From: Strigamia acuminata
Lineage: Eukaryota; Arthropoda; Chilopoda; Geophilomorpha; Linotaeniidae
Direction of reading: 5' to 3'
Assembly: GCA_949358305.1 (NCBI GenBank)
Contig: OX442317.1
Coordinates: forward strand, 1 to 64,000
DNA length: 64,000 nt
Numbering within the stretch: position 1 is the stretch's first letter; each line of letters begins with the position of its first letter. Shown here one piece after another: positions 44,441 through 56,534 of the stretch. Position numbers and translations under genes: made by a program. A model generated the notes under the pieces. That model made no database searches and was not told the origin of the DNA. It worked only from the letters and a program-made list of their open reading frames with translations.

Positions 44441-45031
44441 TTTTTTTTGCAGATTGTCAATCGTCACCCACCGTTTGGAAACCAAATCTTAAAATCTGTC
44501 CTCAATTTACCAAACTACGAAATCGAAATCGAAGAAGCAAAACCAAAACCACCCAATTCAACCCAAATTATCCTCACGCTAAAATTAACAAACTTCCAAT
44601 CCCTCTCCGAAAATCGCGCACTCTCACCCAGAAATTGTTTCCTACTACTCGGAAATGCCGAAAACCAAATTATATTCGAACAGAAAATTATGTTAAAAAA
44701 AAAATAACAACCATTTGAAAATAATTTTAAAAAATAAAATTTCGTTTCAGGAAAAATACATTATTGCAAAACGGTCAATGGATGCGAAAAATCGACGTCC
44801 GAAATTGCAAGAAAGGAAACCAACTTCACATCCACGTGATAAACGAAGAATGTCTAATTTTTGCCCTGAATTATACTAATACCTAGTGGCAACCTAGTTC
44901 GTAGGAATGACCCGGGATGGCGTTTGTTTTTAATTCCAGAACTGTTTTTAAATTCCTCGGTCCCCCGCCGAAAAAGAATAAAAACAAATGAAACATGAAT
45001 TCTTTTTATTACTTTTGGTTGGTTAAACAGG

Positions 45032-45330
45032 TTAGTTCTTGCTCACGATTTTATCCAGTATTCCGAAGCCTGTGCCGTATCTACGAGGAAATAGAAATTA
45101 ATTCCGAGTTTTTGATTGAAATGATGATTTTTGTACTTTGAGTTGAACACTTCGGAGCAACTCATGTGTTCGCTGATGTCGCATAATGCTGTGTATTTCT
45201 TGTCGGGGGTTTTTTGTACTTCGACGTAGTTGGCGTAGAATGATAGTGAAAGACCCAGCAAGCAGAGGAATGTAATCCAAACGTATAACCGAGTAATTCG
45301 TTCAACTCGGCGTCTAACATCCGACTCCAT
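45032..45330 (-). pseudogene. VKORC1: VKORC1-like gene, truncated after exon 2 start, copy 1
   Basis: VKORC1 is the ER membrane enzyme that reduces vitamin K epoxide. On the minus strand a TTTACAG acceptor is followed by GA and ATG at 45330. Exons 45330-45137 and 45080-45032 join in frame (56-nt intron, phase 2) to give 80 residues. They contain one membrane helix (ITFLCLLGLSLSFYANYV) and the loop pair of conserved cysteines (ALCDIS, MSCSEVF), then YGTGFGILDKI and a TAA stop. The intron position and phase match human exon 1/2 as I recall it. The rest of the four-helix bundle, with the CXXC active site, is absent, so it cannot be a normal enzyme. AATAAA lies 22 nt past the stop. It is tail-to-tail with HFM1. 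Confidence 0.8.
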
Positions 45331-45336
45331 TCCTGT

Positions 45337-45954
45337 AAACAAATTATATATGTCCAATAGATGACGCTGTTGTGAGCGAAGATTAAGAGTTTTGTATATT
45401 TAGATATATATTGGCTTTTTCTTCTTCTTTTTGTTGTGTTTTATGTGTATTTCGACGCAAATTAATATATTGGGAGGCTACTGATAATTTATTATGTCAA
45501 ATCGGTAAAATCAAGTAATTATTGTGTGCGCCATCTATTGGATTTTGTCCGAACTTTGCAAGTTCGCAGAAATTGCCCAAGATGGCGCCAGGGCTTTCGG
45601 CTTATTATTCCGAGTAATCAAAACGATTTTATTTTCAGTTTTCATTATTAGCGCAATAATTATACACGGAATTCTCGTAATAAATCTAATTTTTATTTGA
45701 GTTATTGTAATTTTACGTCATTAACATGCCAGAATATCGGGTTTATATCTGCCGGATTTCGTCGGAACTTTGCAAGTTTCTGGTAATTGTCCGAGATGGC
45801 GCTAGGGCTTTTGGAGTATTATTCCGATTTATCAAAACGATTTTATTTTCAGGTTTTTATTATGTACTAATATTAGCGCAATGGAATTACACGGTTTTCT
45901 TGTAATAAATCTAATTTTTATTTGAGTCGGAACTTAGTAAGTTTACTTAGTAAG
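45337..45954 (+). repeat. VKORC1 upstream region with two GAGATGGCGC-family repeats
   Basis: 45480-45600 and 45655-45835 are two diverged copies of the ~180-bp dispersed repeat (GAACTTTGCAAGTT, AAGATGGCGCC and GAGATGGCGCT). No gene is seen apart from the VKORC1 leader. Confidence 0.6.
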
Positions 45955-46180
45955 TAAAATCGATGTATTCGGCCATTAAATCGATGTTTTTGCTATTAGA
46001 TCCATGTTTTCAGCTATAAAATCGATGTTTTTTGCAATAAAATCGATGTTTCTGCAATCAAAACGATTTTTTTAACTATAAAATCTATGTTTTGCTATAA
46101 AATCGATTATTTTTAGCTATAAAATCGATGTTTTTAGCTATAAAATCGATGCTTTTACTTAATCGATGTTTTTAGCCATT
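45955..46180. repeat. ATCGATG minisatellite, block 2
   Basis: About ten units of the same family as 38380-39393, followed by four GTCCT-T-GTTAG repeats (46185-46350; CATCGTCCTTT). Confidence 0.85.
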
Positions 46181-46349
46181 GGGCACTGTCCTGTTGTTAG
46201 ACATCCAATTTATCATTTAGTATCGTCCTTTTGTTAGTCATCCTACTTGCCATTGTGCATCGTCCTTTCGTTAGTTATTATACTCTCCATTAGGCATCGT
46301 CCTGTTGTTAGACATCTTACTTTCCATTGGGTATCGTCCTTTTGCTAGT

Positions 46350-46840
46350 TAAAAAAAAATGGCGCCATCCTGGGGAATTCATACGAACTTGCAAAGTTCA
46401 AACAAAATCCACTAGATGGCAACCCGGGAAAATTTAACATGGCGCCCAAGAAGAGTGTTTTTTCCAAGATTATACCAGGATTTTTCAAAATAATGCGCGT
46501 TTGTCAACGAATTTCTAAATGTGGGCTTGAAATGAGCATTTCTTTAAATTGTTTTTTTTTTTTTTTAATTTAGGTATTTTGTTTTGATTGCAAGCTGTGT
46601 TTGAACGCTGTTCTGCTGTCGAAGTGTGTTCGCGCTCAACTGTGGGAGAATTTTTCGCTTTGGAGTCGCGAAAATGAGACGAGTACGATGAATTAAAACG
46701 AATGAAAGATCCCGCTTTGATGACAGCTCGACAAGTAAATTGATTTGAAAGATTTAGATGCAATAAATAGTTGATTTTCCATGCTAGAGAGCGCTTTTAG
46801 AGAATAAAACTCAACGGGATGGAACGATACCCGAAATGCA
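46350..46840 (+). repeat. Mid-Sec63 HFM1 block upstream of GTF2H3, copy 1
   Basis: Contains a ~180-bp-family piece (CTAGATGGCAACCCGGG) and the shared block starting CAGGATTTTTCAAAATAATG. The block encodes LNAVLLSKCVRAQLWENF and ELKRMKDPALMTARQVN, a Sec63 fragment of HFM1, placed directly before GTF2H3. It is the source-like relative of 42770-43290 but differs at several sites. Confidence 0.7.
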
Positions 46841-46841
46841 A

Positions 46842-47743
46842 ATGCTACCGTCGGGTATTTCACTTACCGTAGGTTTATTGTGTTCCTGTTAAAATTAACG
46901 ATTTTTGTTTATTTTTAATTAATGCGTGATGGTATTGCAGATGCATCGACTCAAAATAGATCGTTGTTGGTAATTGTGTTGGATTCGAGTCCGGGACAGA
47001 AAATATTGAGGGAAAACCAAGTAAAATCAATTATTTTTACAAATTGTAAACAAACCATTTATTGAAGATTTCTATTTTCAGAATGTTTTAACTCACTGCC
47101 AGAGCAGGTAAAAAAATCAACAACATAAATTCAAAAAACACTTTCAACAACGAAAACAAATGGATTTGCAGCGATTTTTTGTATCCAAATTTAAATCCGG
47201 ATCAAAAAAGCGATCCCAAACCGAACGACGGCCGCTACGAGTTGTTCGCGAACGTCAACAAGTCGATCAAGGACAACATTAAGAATTTCATCCTCAACAG
47301 TAATCGAAGCGTTTTTAAATTGCAAAATTTGTTGTTTACAATATTTTATTTACAGAATCATACGGCGTCGTGTACTCCGAATCATTAATGGCCGGTGCTT
47401 TATGCAAAGCGCTCTGTTGTATCCTCATAAAATCAATCCAAAAACTCACATTTTCGAGAATAAAACACTCCTTAATGTTTTTCAGACATAAATAGGATAG
47501 AAAAACAAGATCCCAATGAGCCAAAACATTTCTTCGAGGATATTGGCGCGATATTCCGCCGTATTTAGACCGAAATTTTAAATTTATATTGAAAAATCGT
47601 TACAATTTTGACAGATAATCACGCCGTGTAGCGATTACGCGTCTCAGTACATGAATTTCATGAATGTTTTCTTCTCGGCACAGAAACAGAATGTGGTCAT
47701 CGATGCGTGTATGTTAGACGGCGACTCTGGTTTAATTCAACAA
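46842..47743 (+). pseudogene. GTF2H3: GTF2H3 (TFIIH subunit p34/Tfb4) remnant, copy 1
   Basis: p34 is a von Willebrand A-like core subunit of TFIIH in transcription and nucleotide excision repair. Exons: 46842-46854 (ATG), 46941-47020 (LLVIVLDSSPGQKIL), 47082-47107, 47172-47299 (DFLYPN... DGRYELFANVNKSIKDN), 47356-47418 (ESLMAGALCKALC) and 47486-47568, with in-frame phases throughout. A TAG at 47566 ends the frame. A further exon, 47615-47743 ([32 protein letters not shown]), is open but joins out of register. About 30 residues are missing before DFLYP, and the zinc-binding C-terminal third is absent, replaced by minisatellite. Confidence 0.8.
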
Positions 47744-47844
47744 GTAAAGAAAAATTTAAAAAATTTAAAAAACCGAAATAAATTATTTAAAAATTTTGTC
47801 TTTTTGTAATTTGTAATTTAATTTTCCTAATCTTTAATTCGATT

Positions 47845-48600
47845 ATATCGATGTTTTTAGCTATAAAATCGATGTTTTTAGCTATAAAATCGATGTTTTT
47901 AGCTATAAAATCGATGTTTTTAGCTAGAAAATCGATGTTTTTTACTATAAAATCGATGTTTCTGCTACAGAAACGATGTTTTTGGCCATTAAATCGATGT
48001 TTTTGGTCATTAAATTGATGTTTTTGTTATTAAATCGATGTTTTTAGCTATAAAATCGATGTTTTTAGCTATAAAATCGATGTTTTTAGCTAGAAAATCG
48101 ATGTTTTTTACTATAAAATCGATGTTTCTGCTACAGAAACGATGTTTTTGGCCATTAAATCGATGTTTTTGGTCATTAAATTGATGTTTTTGCTATTAAA
48201 TCGATGTTTTTAGCTATAAAATCGATGTTTCTGCCATAAAATCGATGTTTTTAGCTATAAAATCGATGTTTCTGCTATAAAATCGATGTTTCTGCTATAA
48301 AATCAATGTTTTTAGCTATTAAATCGATGTTTCTGTTACAAATACGATGTTTTTAGCCATAAAATCGATGTTTTTAGCTATAAAATTTATGCCCCTGCTA
48401 TAAAATCGATGTTTTTAGCTATTAAATCGATGTTTTTGCTATTAAATCGATGTTTTTAGCTATAAAATCGATGTTCCTGCTATAAAATTGATGTTTTTAG
48501 TTATAAAATCGTTGTATTTGCTATCAAATCAATGTTTTTAGTTATGAAATCAATGTTTTTTGCTATTAAATCGATGTTTCTGCTGCAAAAACGATGTTTT
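47845..48600. repeat. ATCGATG minisatellite, block 3
   Basis: About 35 units with core AGCTATAAAATCGATG. A 190-bp higher-order block (47850-48040) repeats once at about 48040-48225. It truncates GTF2H3 and joins the foldback element. Confidence 0.9.
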
Positions 48601-50275
48601 TTACGGGACAGGATAATTTGCGGAACCGCGGAACTGGCGGAACAGGCGGAACCGATGGGTTTGTGGAAAACCCGGTATCGCCAATTCTGTGGAAACGGCG
48701 GAACGGCGGAACTAGATTGTTTCATTGCCAAATTCCGCTGAACAAGCTGAAATATTGTAATCAAAATATCAAAATTAAACAAAAGTTTAATTAAATAGAA
48801 ATAACCAAAAACAAAAATAAATAAAAATCAACAAAAATAAAAATAAATAAAAATCAACAAAAATAAAAATAAATAAAAATAACCCAAAATAAAAGTACGA
48901 TTGAAGTTTTGATACTAAATAATCTTATTTATTTATCATTTTATCACGAGTTTTGTGCCTAAAAAATTAGATTTTACGCCCAACTTTTGTTTTTTACAAT
49001 AAAAATGGTTTTTCCGTTTGATAAATTCGTTTTACACCGATGCAAATTAATTAATTGAGACAAAAAATTGATTTTGGCCAAAAAAATGAATTTTTGGCCA
49101 AAAAAATGAATTTTTGGCCAAAAAAATGAATTTTTGGCCAAAAAAATGAATTTTTGGCCAAAAAAATGAATTTTTGGCCAAAAAAATGAATTTTTGACCA
49201 AAAAATTCATTTGTGGTTCGAAAAAGGGTTTTTTGAGTCAGAAAATTGATTTTTGAGTCAAAAAATTCAATTTTGACTGAAAAAACTTAAATTTTGACAG
49301 AAAAAAATTAAATTTTGACAGAAAAAAATTAAATTTTGACAGAAAAAAATTAAATTTTGACAGAAAAAAATTAAATTTTTACAGAAAAAAATTAAATTTT
49401 GACTCAAAAAATTGAATTTTGACAGAAAAAAATTAAATTTTGACTCAAAAAATTGAATTTTTTTACCAAAAATGAATTTTTTCACCAAAAATGAATTTTT
49501 TCACCAAAAATGAAATTTTTCACCAAAAATGAAATTTTTCACCAAAAATGAAATTTTTCACCAAAAATAAAATTTTTCACCAAAAATGAAATTTTTCACC
49601 AAAAATGAAATTTTTCACCAAAAATGAAATTTTTCACCAAAAATGAAATTTTTCACCAAAAATAAAATTTTTCACCAAAAATGAAATTTTTCTCCAAAAA
49701 TGAAATTTTTCACCAAAAATGAAATTTTTCACCAAAAATGAAATTTTTCACCAAAAATGAAATTTTTCACCAAAAATGAAATTTTTCACCAAAAATGAAA
49801 TTTTTCACCAAAAATGAAATTTTTCACCAAAAATGAAATTTTTCACCAAAAATCAATTTTTTTGCCAAAATCAATTTTTAGTCTCAATTAATAAATTTGC
49901 ATCGGTTTAAAACGAATTTATCAAACGGAAAAACTATTTTTATTGAAAAAAACGAAAGTTAGGCATAAAATCTAATTTTTTAGGCACAAAACTCGTGATA
50001 AAATGATAAATAAATAAGATTATTTAGTATCAAAACTTCAATCGTACTTTTATTTTGGGTTATTTTTATTTATTTTTATTTTTATTGATTTTTATTTATT
50101 TTTGTTTTTGGTAATTTTTATTTAATTAAACTTTTGTTTAATTTTGATATTTTTTTGGCCTGATCACAATATTTCAGCTTGTTCAGCGGAATTTGGCAAT
50201 GAAACAATCTAGTTCCACCGTTCCGTCGTTTCCACAGAATCGCCAATTCTGCGGAAACGGCGGAACGGCTGAACA
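48600..50275. mobile_element. Foldback-type element with internal tandem arrays, copy 1
   Basis: Left arm ~48681-49075 and right arm ~49858-50245 are long inverted repeats. They share GAACTAGATTGTTTCATTGC, TAAACAAAAGTTTAATTAAA, ATCACGAGTTTTGTGCC-type text and TTTGATAAATTCGTTTTA. Between them lie three arrays: GGCCAAAAAAATGAATTTTT (x6), TTTTGACAGAAAAAAATTAA (x7) and CACCAAAAATGAAATTTTT (~20). The outer end is rich in GGAAC motifs (48610-48720). There is no coding capacity. The architecture resembles Drosophila FB elements. Confidence 0.8.
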
Positions 50276-50801
50276 ATAGCTATGGAGGTCAGGCAAAAAT
50301 TAATTAAAATTAAAAATTAAAATTTACAAAAGCAATCTTACAAAATTACAAATTCCAAGGTAACGAGTTGGATATTCTTTGTTTTCGATGTTTTTGTTTC
50401 AATTTGATAAGTTATGACTAATTTGATACATCAATTTAAATGCCCTACCAAAAGCCCCAAAATCCAAAATTCAGAACTGATTTGTTGAAAATATTTTAAC
50501 ACTTAATGTGAAAAACTCCCCATGACATCCAGCAGTTATAGTCTCAGTGAAATTAATCAACTACGAGTATTTTGTAAGGTTTAAAAAAAAATAACAAGAA
50601 CTACATAAAATTTATCTACTTGCAACTGCAAAAAGATTTACAACTTTTTAAAATTAGCTTAACACGTAATTACGGTTGCTTTTTTAAAAAAAATTTAACG
50701 TAAAAAGCTTAAAAAATTAGGCGTTTAAACGAAATCAATTTCAAACATGAGCTCAGTGTGAATATGGCATTCTCTAATAAATGATTTATTCCTAGCCTAG
50801 G
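50276..50801. other. Single-copy-like spacer at the end of the 9.7-kb unit
   Basis: AT-rich sequence without genes or repeats. It ends CCTAGCCTAGG, where copy 2 starts in the middle of a 230-bp repeat. Confidence 0.5.
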
Positions 50802-51457
50802 TTTACTAATAATTTATGTGTTTCCGATAAAAATTTAATTAATTTGGGTGATATTTCAAAAGATCTCGAGGTTTTTTAACAAAATATGCCAACTTGACAT
50901 TTCCGCCATCTATTCTCAAAAGCACAAACTACTTTGTGCACGGAATCGGGCAGATCGTAGTCAGCTTGATGGAAGTCGTTTTGCCTTTAATGAAACGATT
51001 AAAAAACATTGAATACCAAATATATTAATATTTTACTAATAATTTATGTGTTTCCGATAAAAATTTAAGAAATCCGGGTGATATTTCAAAAGATCTCGAG
51101 GTTTTTTAACAAAATATGCCAAGTTGACATTTCCGCCATCTATTCTCAAAACCACAAACTACTCTGTGCACGGAGTCGGGCAGATCGTAGTCAGCTTGAT
51201 AGAAGTCAGATTGCCTTTAATGAATTTAATCTAAAACGGTTATGGTTGTCGTTTTCAACATGCAGTAATGTTAGTGCATTGAAAATACAGGATTTCTGGT
51301 AATAAATTTAATTTTTAGTTGAGTTATTGTAATATGACGTAATTTTTATGCCAGATTATCGGGTTGCCATCTAGCAGATTTCGTCTGAACTATGCAAATT
51401 TGTAAGAATACTCCGAGATGGCGCCACGTTAAAAACAATGCCGCCATTTTTTTTTGC

Positions 51458-54400
51458 ATTTTCCCTTCATTACGATCGATAGTCTTCGACGAGGTAAATG
51501 AACTAGAATTTGAATCGAATTGATTATCCCCAATTAATTTATTTGCTCATCTGTTCCTTCAGGTTTTATTCACCGATCAATCGATCGTTGTATCGGCGCC
51601 GACGGGGTCAGGAAAAACGGTCATATTCGAATTGGCGATCATCCGTTTACTGATGAAAAACGAAAACGTCAAAACCGTCTACGGCATGTTTAATCGTTCC
51701 TGATTATCCGCTCGTTGTCTAAATCACTAATTTCTTCGTTAGTGGGTCCCGTCAAGGCACTCTGCAGCGAAAAATGCAGAGATTGGAAGGAGAAATTCGC
51801 TTATTTGGGTTTAACGTGCTCCAAATTGACGGGCGACACCGTAGGAAACGAATACACAATCATAAAAAACTCTTTCATTATTCGAACAATTCCCGTGGGT
51901 GAACTATCGTCATTACGAAAACGATAAATCGTTGACATTTATTCATTTCAAGGAAAAATGGGACAAATTAACGCGATGTTGGACCAACAACGAAGAATTG
52001 AAACAGCTCGTCAAACTATTCCTAATCGACAACGTGCGGAAATGAATATGCAGAACCAATTCCAACAACGGCAGCTTAAATTTGTCAAATATTTCAGGTG
52101 CATCTTCTCAATTGTGAGTCTCGTGGACCCACGTTAGAAGCGGTTGTTAGCCGGATGAAGATGTTACACACGACGGGAGTAGAGCAAAAATCGGGGATAG
52201 GATACGATTTTTGGCCATCTCCGCCACTATTCCGCATGCGGATGACGTAAATTACACACCGAATCAAAGGTCTAGTTATTTATTACTCCATTTCGTTTGT
52301 AGATCGGAAAATGGTTGAGTTACGACGATTTGCGAGCCATAAATGTTAAAGTCGGCGACGAAATGCGACCAGTGGAAAGTAACGTTGCTGCTTCATCAAT
52401 TTTAGTTTGATTCAAACGAGTTTAGGAAATATTGGCGTCCAATTTTCGAGGATATATCAGGATTTTTCAAAATAATGCGCGTTAGTCAACGAATTTCTAA
52501 ATGTGTGCTTGAAATGAGCATTTCTTGAAATTGTTTTTTATTCTTTTTAATTTATGTGTATTTAATTAAGGTATTTTGTTTTTGCTTCGCGGGATGATTA
52601 CTAGCTGTGTTTGAACGCTGTTCTGCTGTCGAAGTGTGTTCGCGCTCAACTGTGGGAGAATTCTTAGCTTTGGAGTCAGGAAAATGAGACGAGTACGATG
52701 AATTAAAACGAATGAAAGATCCCGCTTTGATGACAGCTCGACAAGTAAATTGATTTGAAAGATTTAGATGCAATAAATAGTTGATTTTCTATGCTAGAGA
52801 GCGCTTTTAGAGAATAAAACTCAACGGGATGGAACGATACCCGATCTGCAAATGATACCGTCGGTTTATTGTGTTCGTGTTAAAATTAACGATTTTTGTT
52901 TATTTTTAATTAATGCGTGATGGTATTGCAGATGCATCGACGCAAAATGGATCGTTGTTGGTAATTGTGTTGGCTCCGAATTTCTCCAAATGATCGGTCG
53001 AGCCGGTCGACCGCAATACGACGTGCTGTCCACCTTAAAGGTATAAAAAAAATATGATTTTTGTGATTTTGTTTTCAATCTTTTCCAAGGTTAAATACGA
53101 GAATTTGATCGGTGGGACGCAACTCGTTGAATCCCATCTGCATAAGCATTTAATTGAGCATCTGAACAGCGAGATCGTTTTACGAACAATAAGCGACGTG
53201 GGAGTGTTGTTGAGTTGGATTCGCTCCACATTTCTCTACGTTCGAGTCTTGAAACATCCGAAACTCTACGGAATGCAAGAAAATATGGAAAAAGACGCGC
53301 TGGAGTCGACATTACTCGGTTTTTGTGTCTATTTTTTCTAAAATAAAATCAAAATCAAATATTTTGTCAATTTTGCAGACATGTGCGTGCGCAGTATCAA
53401 CACGTTGGTCGACAACGACATAATTCGGATGGGTGAAGAAGGATTTGATCTGTGCCCGACTCAGACGGGACGTTTAATGGCCCGTTACTGCCTGGCGTTT
53501 GACACGATGAAGTTGTTTATAAAGTCGACGAGTGACGCCACGATGAGCGATTTGGTCGAACTGCTCGCGTCGTGTACGGAATTAATGATGTAACGCTGCG
53601 GACGTCGGAGAAAAAGACGTTGAACGCTAAGAATAAGGATGAAGTCGGGCCGACAATTCGTTTTCCGATGGAGGGGAAGATCAAAACGCGACAAATGAAG
53701 ATTACATCGTTTAAAAAAATCAAGGATGTAAACCCGAGAGAACTTGAAATGGGTGAATTTTTTTTAATTGAATGTAATTGATTTTGATTTCGTTGAAAAT
53801 TCAATTTCATTCGAATTTTATAATTCGATTTTCCTAATTCTTAATTCGATTTTCCGATTTTTAATCTAATTTTCCTAATTTGTAATTCAATTTTCCTAAT
53901 CTTTAATTCGATTTTCTTAATTTTTAATTTAATTTCCTTAATTTTTGGTTCAATTTTTTGATTTTTTATTCAATTTTTTGATTTTTTATTCTATTTTTTG
54001 ATTTTTTATTCTATTTTTTGATTTTTTATTCAATTTTTTCGATTTTTTTATTCAATTTTTCGAATTTTAAATCAAATTTAAAATTGAATTCAATTTTATT
54101 TGCTTTGATTTTGATTTTCATTCAATTCTTGTCTTTTTTTTGCAGATTGTCAATCGTCACCCACCGTTTGGAAACCAAATCTTAAAATCTGTCCTCAATT
54201 TACCAAACTACGAAATCGAAATCGAAGAAGCAAAACCAAAACCACCCAATTCAACCCAAATTATCCTCACGCTAAAATTAACAAACTTCCAATCCCTCTC
54301 CGAAAATCGCGCACTCTCACCCAGAAATTGTTTCCTACTACTCGGAAATGCCGAAAACCAAATTATATTCGAACAGAAAATTATGTTAAAAAAAAAATAA

Positions 54401-54579
54401 CAACCATTTGAAAATAATTTTAAAAAATAAAATTTCGTTTCAGGAAAAATACATTATTGCAAAACGGTCAATGGATGCGAAAAATCGACGTCCGAAATTG
54501 CAAGAAAGGAAACCAACTTCACATCCACGTGATAAACGAAGAATGTCTAATTTTTGCCCTGAATTATACTAATACCTAG
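51458..54579 (+). pseudogene. HFM1: HFM1/MER3 helicase remnant, copy 2
   Basis: Same exon fragments and defects as 41765-44886, shifted by 9693. Motif I exon 51563-51683, Asn-substituted motif II at about 52028, foreign block 52463-52983, motif VI about 52984-53040, NRHPPFG exon 54146-54384, stop at 54577-54579. Confidence 0.85.
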
Positions 54580-54724
54580 TGGCAACCTAGTTCGTAGGAA
54601 TGACCCGGGATGGCGTTTGTTTTTAATTCCAGAACTGTTTTTAAATTCCTCGGTCCCCCGCCGAAAAAGAATAAAAACAAATGAAACATGAATTCTTTTT
54701 ATTACTTTTGGTTGGTTAAACAGG

Positions 54725-55023
54725 TTAGTTCTTGCTCACGATTTTATCCAGTATTCCGAAGCCTGTGCCGTATCTACGAGGAAATAGAAATTAATTCCGA
54801 GTTTTTGATTGAAATGATGATTTTTGTACTTTGAGTTGAACACTTCGGAGCAACTCATGTGTTCGCTGATGTCGCATAATGCTGTGTATTTCTTGTCGGG
54901 GGTTTTTTGTACTTCGACGTAGTTGGCGTAGAATGATAGTGAAAGACCCAGCAAGCAGAGGAATGTAATCCAAACGTATAACCGAGTAATTCGTTCAACT
55001 CGGCGTCTAACATCCGACTCCAT
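54725..55023 (-). pseudogene. VKORC1: VKORC1-like truncated gene, copy 2
   Basis: Identical arrangement to 45032-45330: exons 55023-54830 and 54773-54725, 80 residues, one membrane helix and the loop cysteines only. Confidence 0.8.
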
Positions 55024-55647
55024 TCCTGTAAACAAATTATATATGTCCAATAGATGACGCTGTTGTGAGCGAAGATTAAGAGTTTTGTATATTTAGATAT
55101 ATATTGGCTTTTTCTTCTTCTTTTTGTTGTGTTTTATGTGTATTTCGACGCAAATTAATATATTGGGAGGCTACTGATAATTTATTATGTCAAATCGGTA
55201 AAATCAAGTAATTATTGTGTGCGCCATCTATTGGATTTTGTCCGAACTTTGCAAGTTCGCAGAAATTGCCCAAGATGGCGCCAGGGCTTTCGGCTTATTA
55301 TTCCGAGTAATCAAAACGATTTTATTTTCAGTTTTCATTATTAGCGCAATAATTATACACGGAATTCTCGTAATAAATCTAATTTTTATTTGAGTTATTG
55401 TAATTTTACGTCATTAACATGCCAGAATATCGGGTTTATATCTGCCGGATTTCGTCGGAACTTTGCAAGTTTCTGGTAATTGTCCGAGATGGCGCTAGGG
55501 CTTTTGGAGTATTATTCCGATTTATCAAAACGATTTTATTTTCAGGTTTTTATTATGTACTAATATTAGCGCAATGGAATTACACGGTTTTCTTGTAATA
55601 AATCTAATTTTTATTTGAGTCGGAACTTAGTAAGTTTACTTAGTAAG

Positions 55648-55873
55648 TAAAATCGATGTATTCGGCCATTAAATCGATGTTTTTGCTATTAGATCCATGT
55701 TTTCAGCTATAAAATCGATGTTTTTTGCAATAAAATCGATGTTTCTGCAATCAAAACGATTTTTTTAACTATAAAATCTATGTTTTGCTATAAAATCGAT
55801 TATTTTTAGCTATAAAATCGATGTTTTTAGCTATAAAATCGATGCTTTTACTTAATCGATGTTTTTAGCCATT
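55648..55873. repeat. ATCGATG minisatellite, block 2 copy
   Basis: Copy 2 counterpart of 45955-46180. Confidence 0.85.
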
Positions 55874-56534
55874 GGGCACTGTCCTGTTGTTAGACATCCA
55901 ATTTATCATTTAGTATCGTCCTTTTGTTAGTCATCCTACTTGCCATTGTGCATCGTCCTTTCGTTAGTTATTATACTCTCCATTAGGCATCGTCCTGTTG
56001 TTAGACATCTTACTTTCCATTGGGTATCGTCCTTTTGCTAGTTAAAAAAAAATGGCGCCATCCTGGGGAATTCATACGAACTTGCAAAGTTCAAACAAAA
56101 TCCACTAGATGGCAACCCGGGAAAATTTAACATGGCGCCCAAGAAGAGTGTTTTTTCCAAGATTATACCAGGATTTTTCAAAATAATGCGCGTTTGTCAA
56201 CGAATTTCTAAATGTGGGCTTGAAATGAGCATTTCTTTAAATTGTTTTTTTTTTTTTTTAATTTAGGTATTTTGTTTTGATTGCAAGCTGTGTTTGAACG
56301 CTGTTCTGCTGTCGAAGTGTGTTCGCGCTCAACTGTGGGAGAATTTTTCGCTTTGGAGTCGCGAAAATGAGACGAGTACGATGAATTAAAACGAATGAAA
56401 GATCCCGCTTTGATGACAGCTCGACAAGTAAATTGATTTGAAAGATTTAGATGCAATAAATAGTTGATTTTCCATGCTAGAGAGCGCTTTTAGAGAATAA
56501 AACTCAACGGGATGGAACGATACCCGAAATGCAA

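Larger units (their letters stand above)
41765..44886 (+). pseudogene. HFM1: HFM1/MER3 meiotic helicase remnant, copy 1 (scrambled)
   Basis: HFM1/MER3 is a Ski2-like DNA helicase with a Sec63 domain that promotes meiotic crossovers. Fragments: ~41765-41800; 41870-41990 (SAPTGSGKT, motif I); 42050-42201 (KALCSEKCRDWKEKF); 42260-42340 plus 42405-42553 (LIDN/VH at motif II, RGPTLEAVVSRMK, SATIP motif III); 42610-42680; 43291-43347 (QMIGRAGRPQYD, motif VI); 43397-43625 and 43686-44058 (winged helix, Sec63 start); 44453-44691 (NRHPPFG) and 44751-44886, ending TAG. Lesions: motif II Glu replaced by Asn, frameshifts near 42510 and 43897, an extra G at the donor near 44059, a GC start to the intron at 41991, motifs IV-V replaced by a foreign block (42770-43290), and a mid-Sec63 deletion. 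AATAAA is at 44977. Confidence 0.85.
41109..50796 (+). repeat. 9.7-kb tandem unit, copy 1
   Basis: Matches 50802-60508 at constant offset 9693, rising to 9712 after one extra 19-bp repeat unit near 59.5 kb. It begins within a 230-bp satellite repeat (TTTACTAATAATTTATGTG) and ends at ATTTATTCCTAGC. No other difference was seen on reading. It contains the HFM1, VKORC1 and GTF2H3 remnants, minisatellites and a foldback element. Confidence 0.95.

Noticed and set aside
49074-49490. Phe/Asn-rich minus ORFs of 73-78 residues
   Set aside because: Direct translations of 19-21 bp tandem arrays inside the foldback element.
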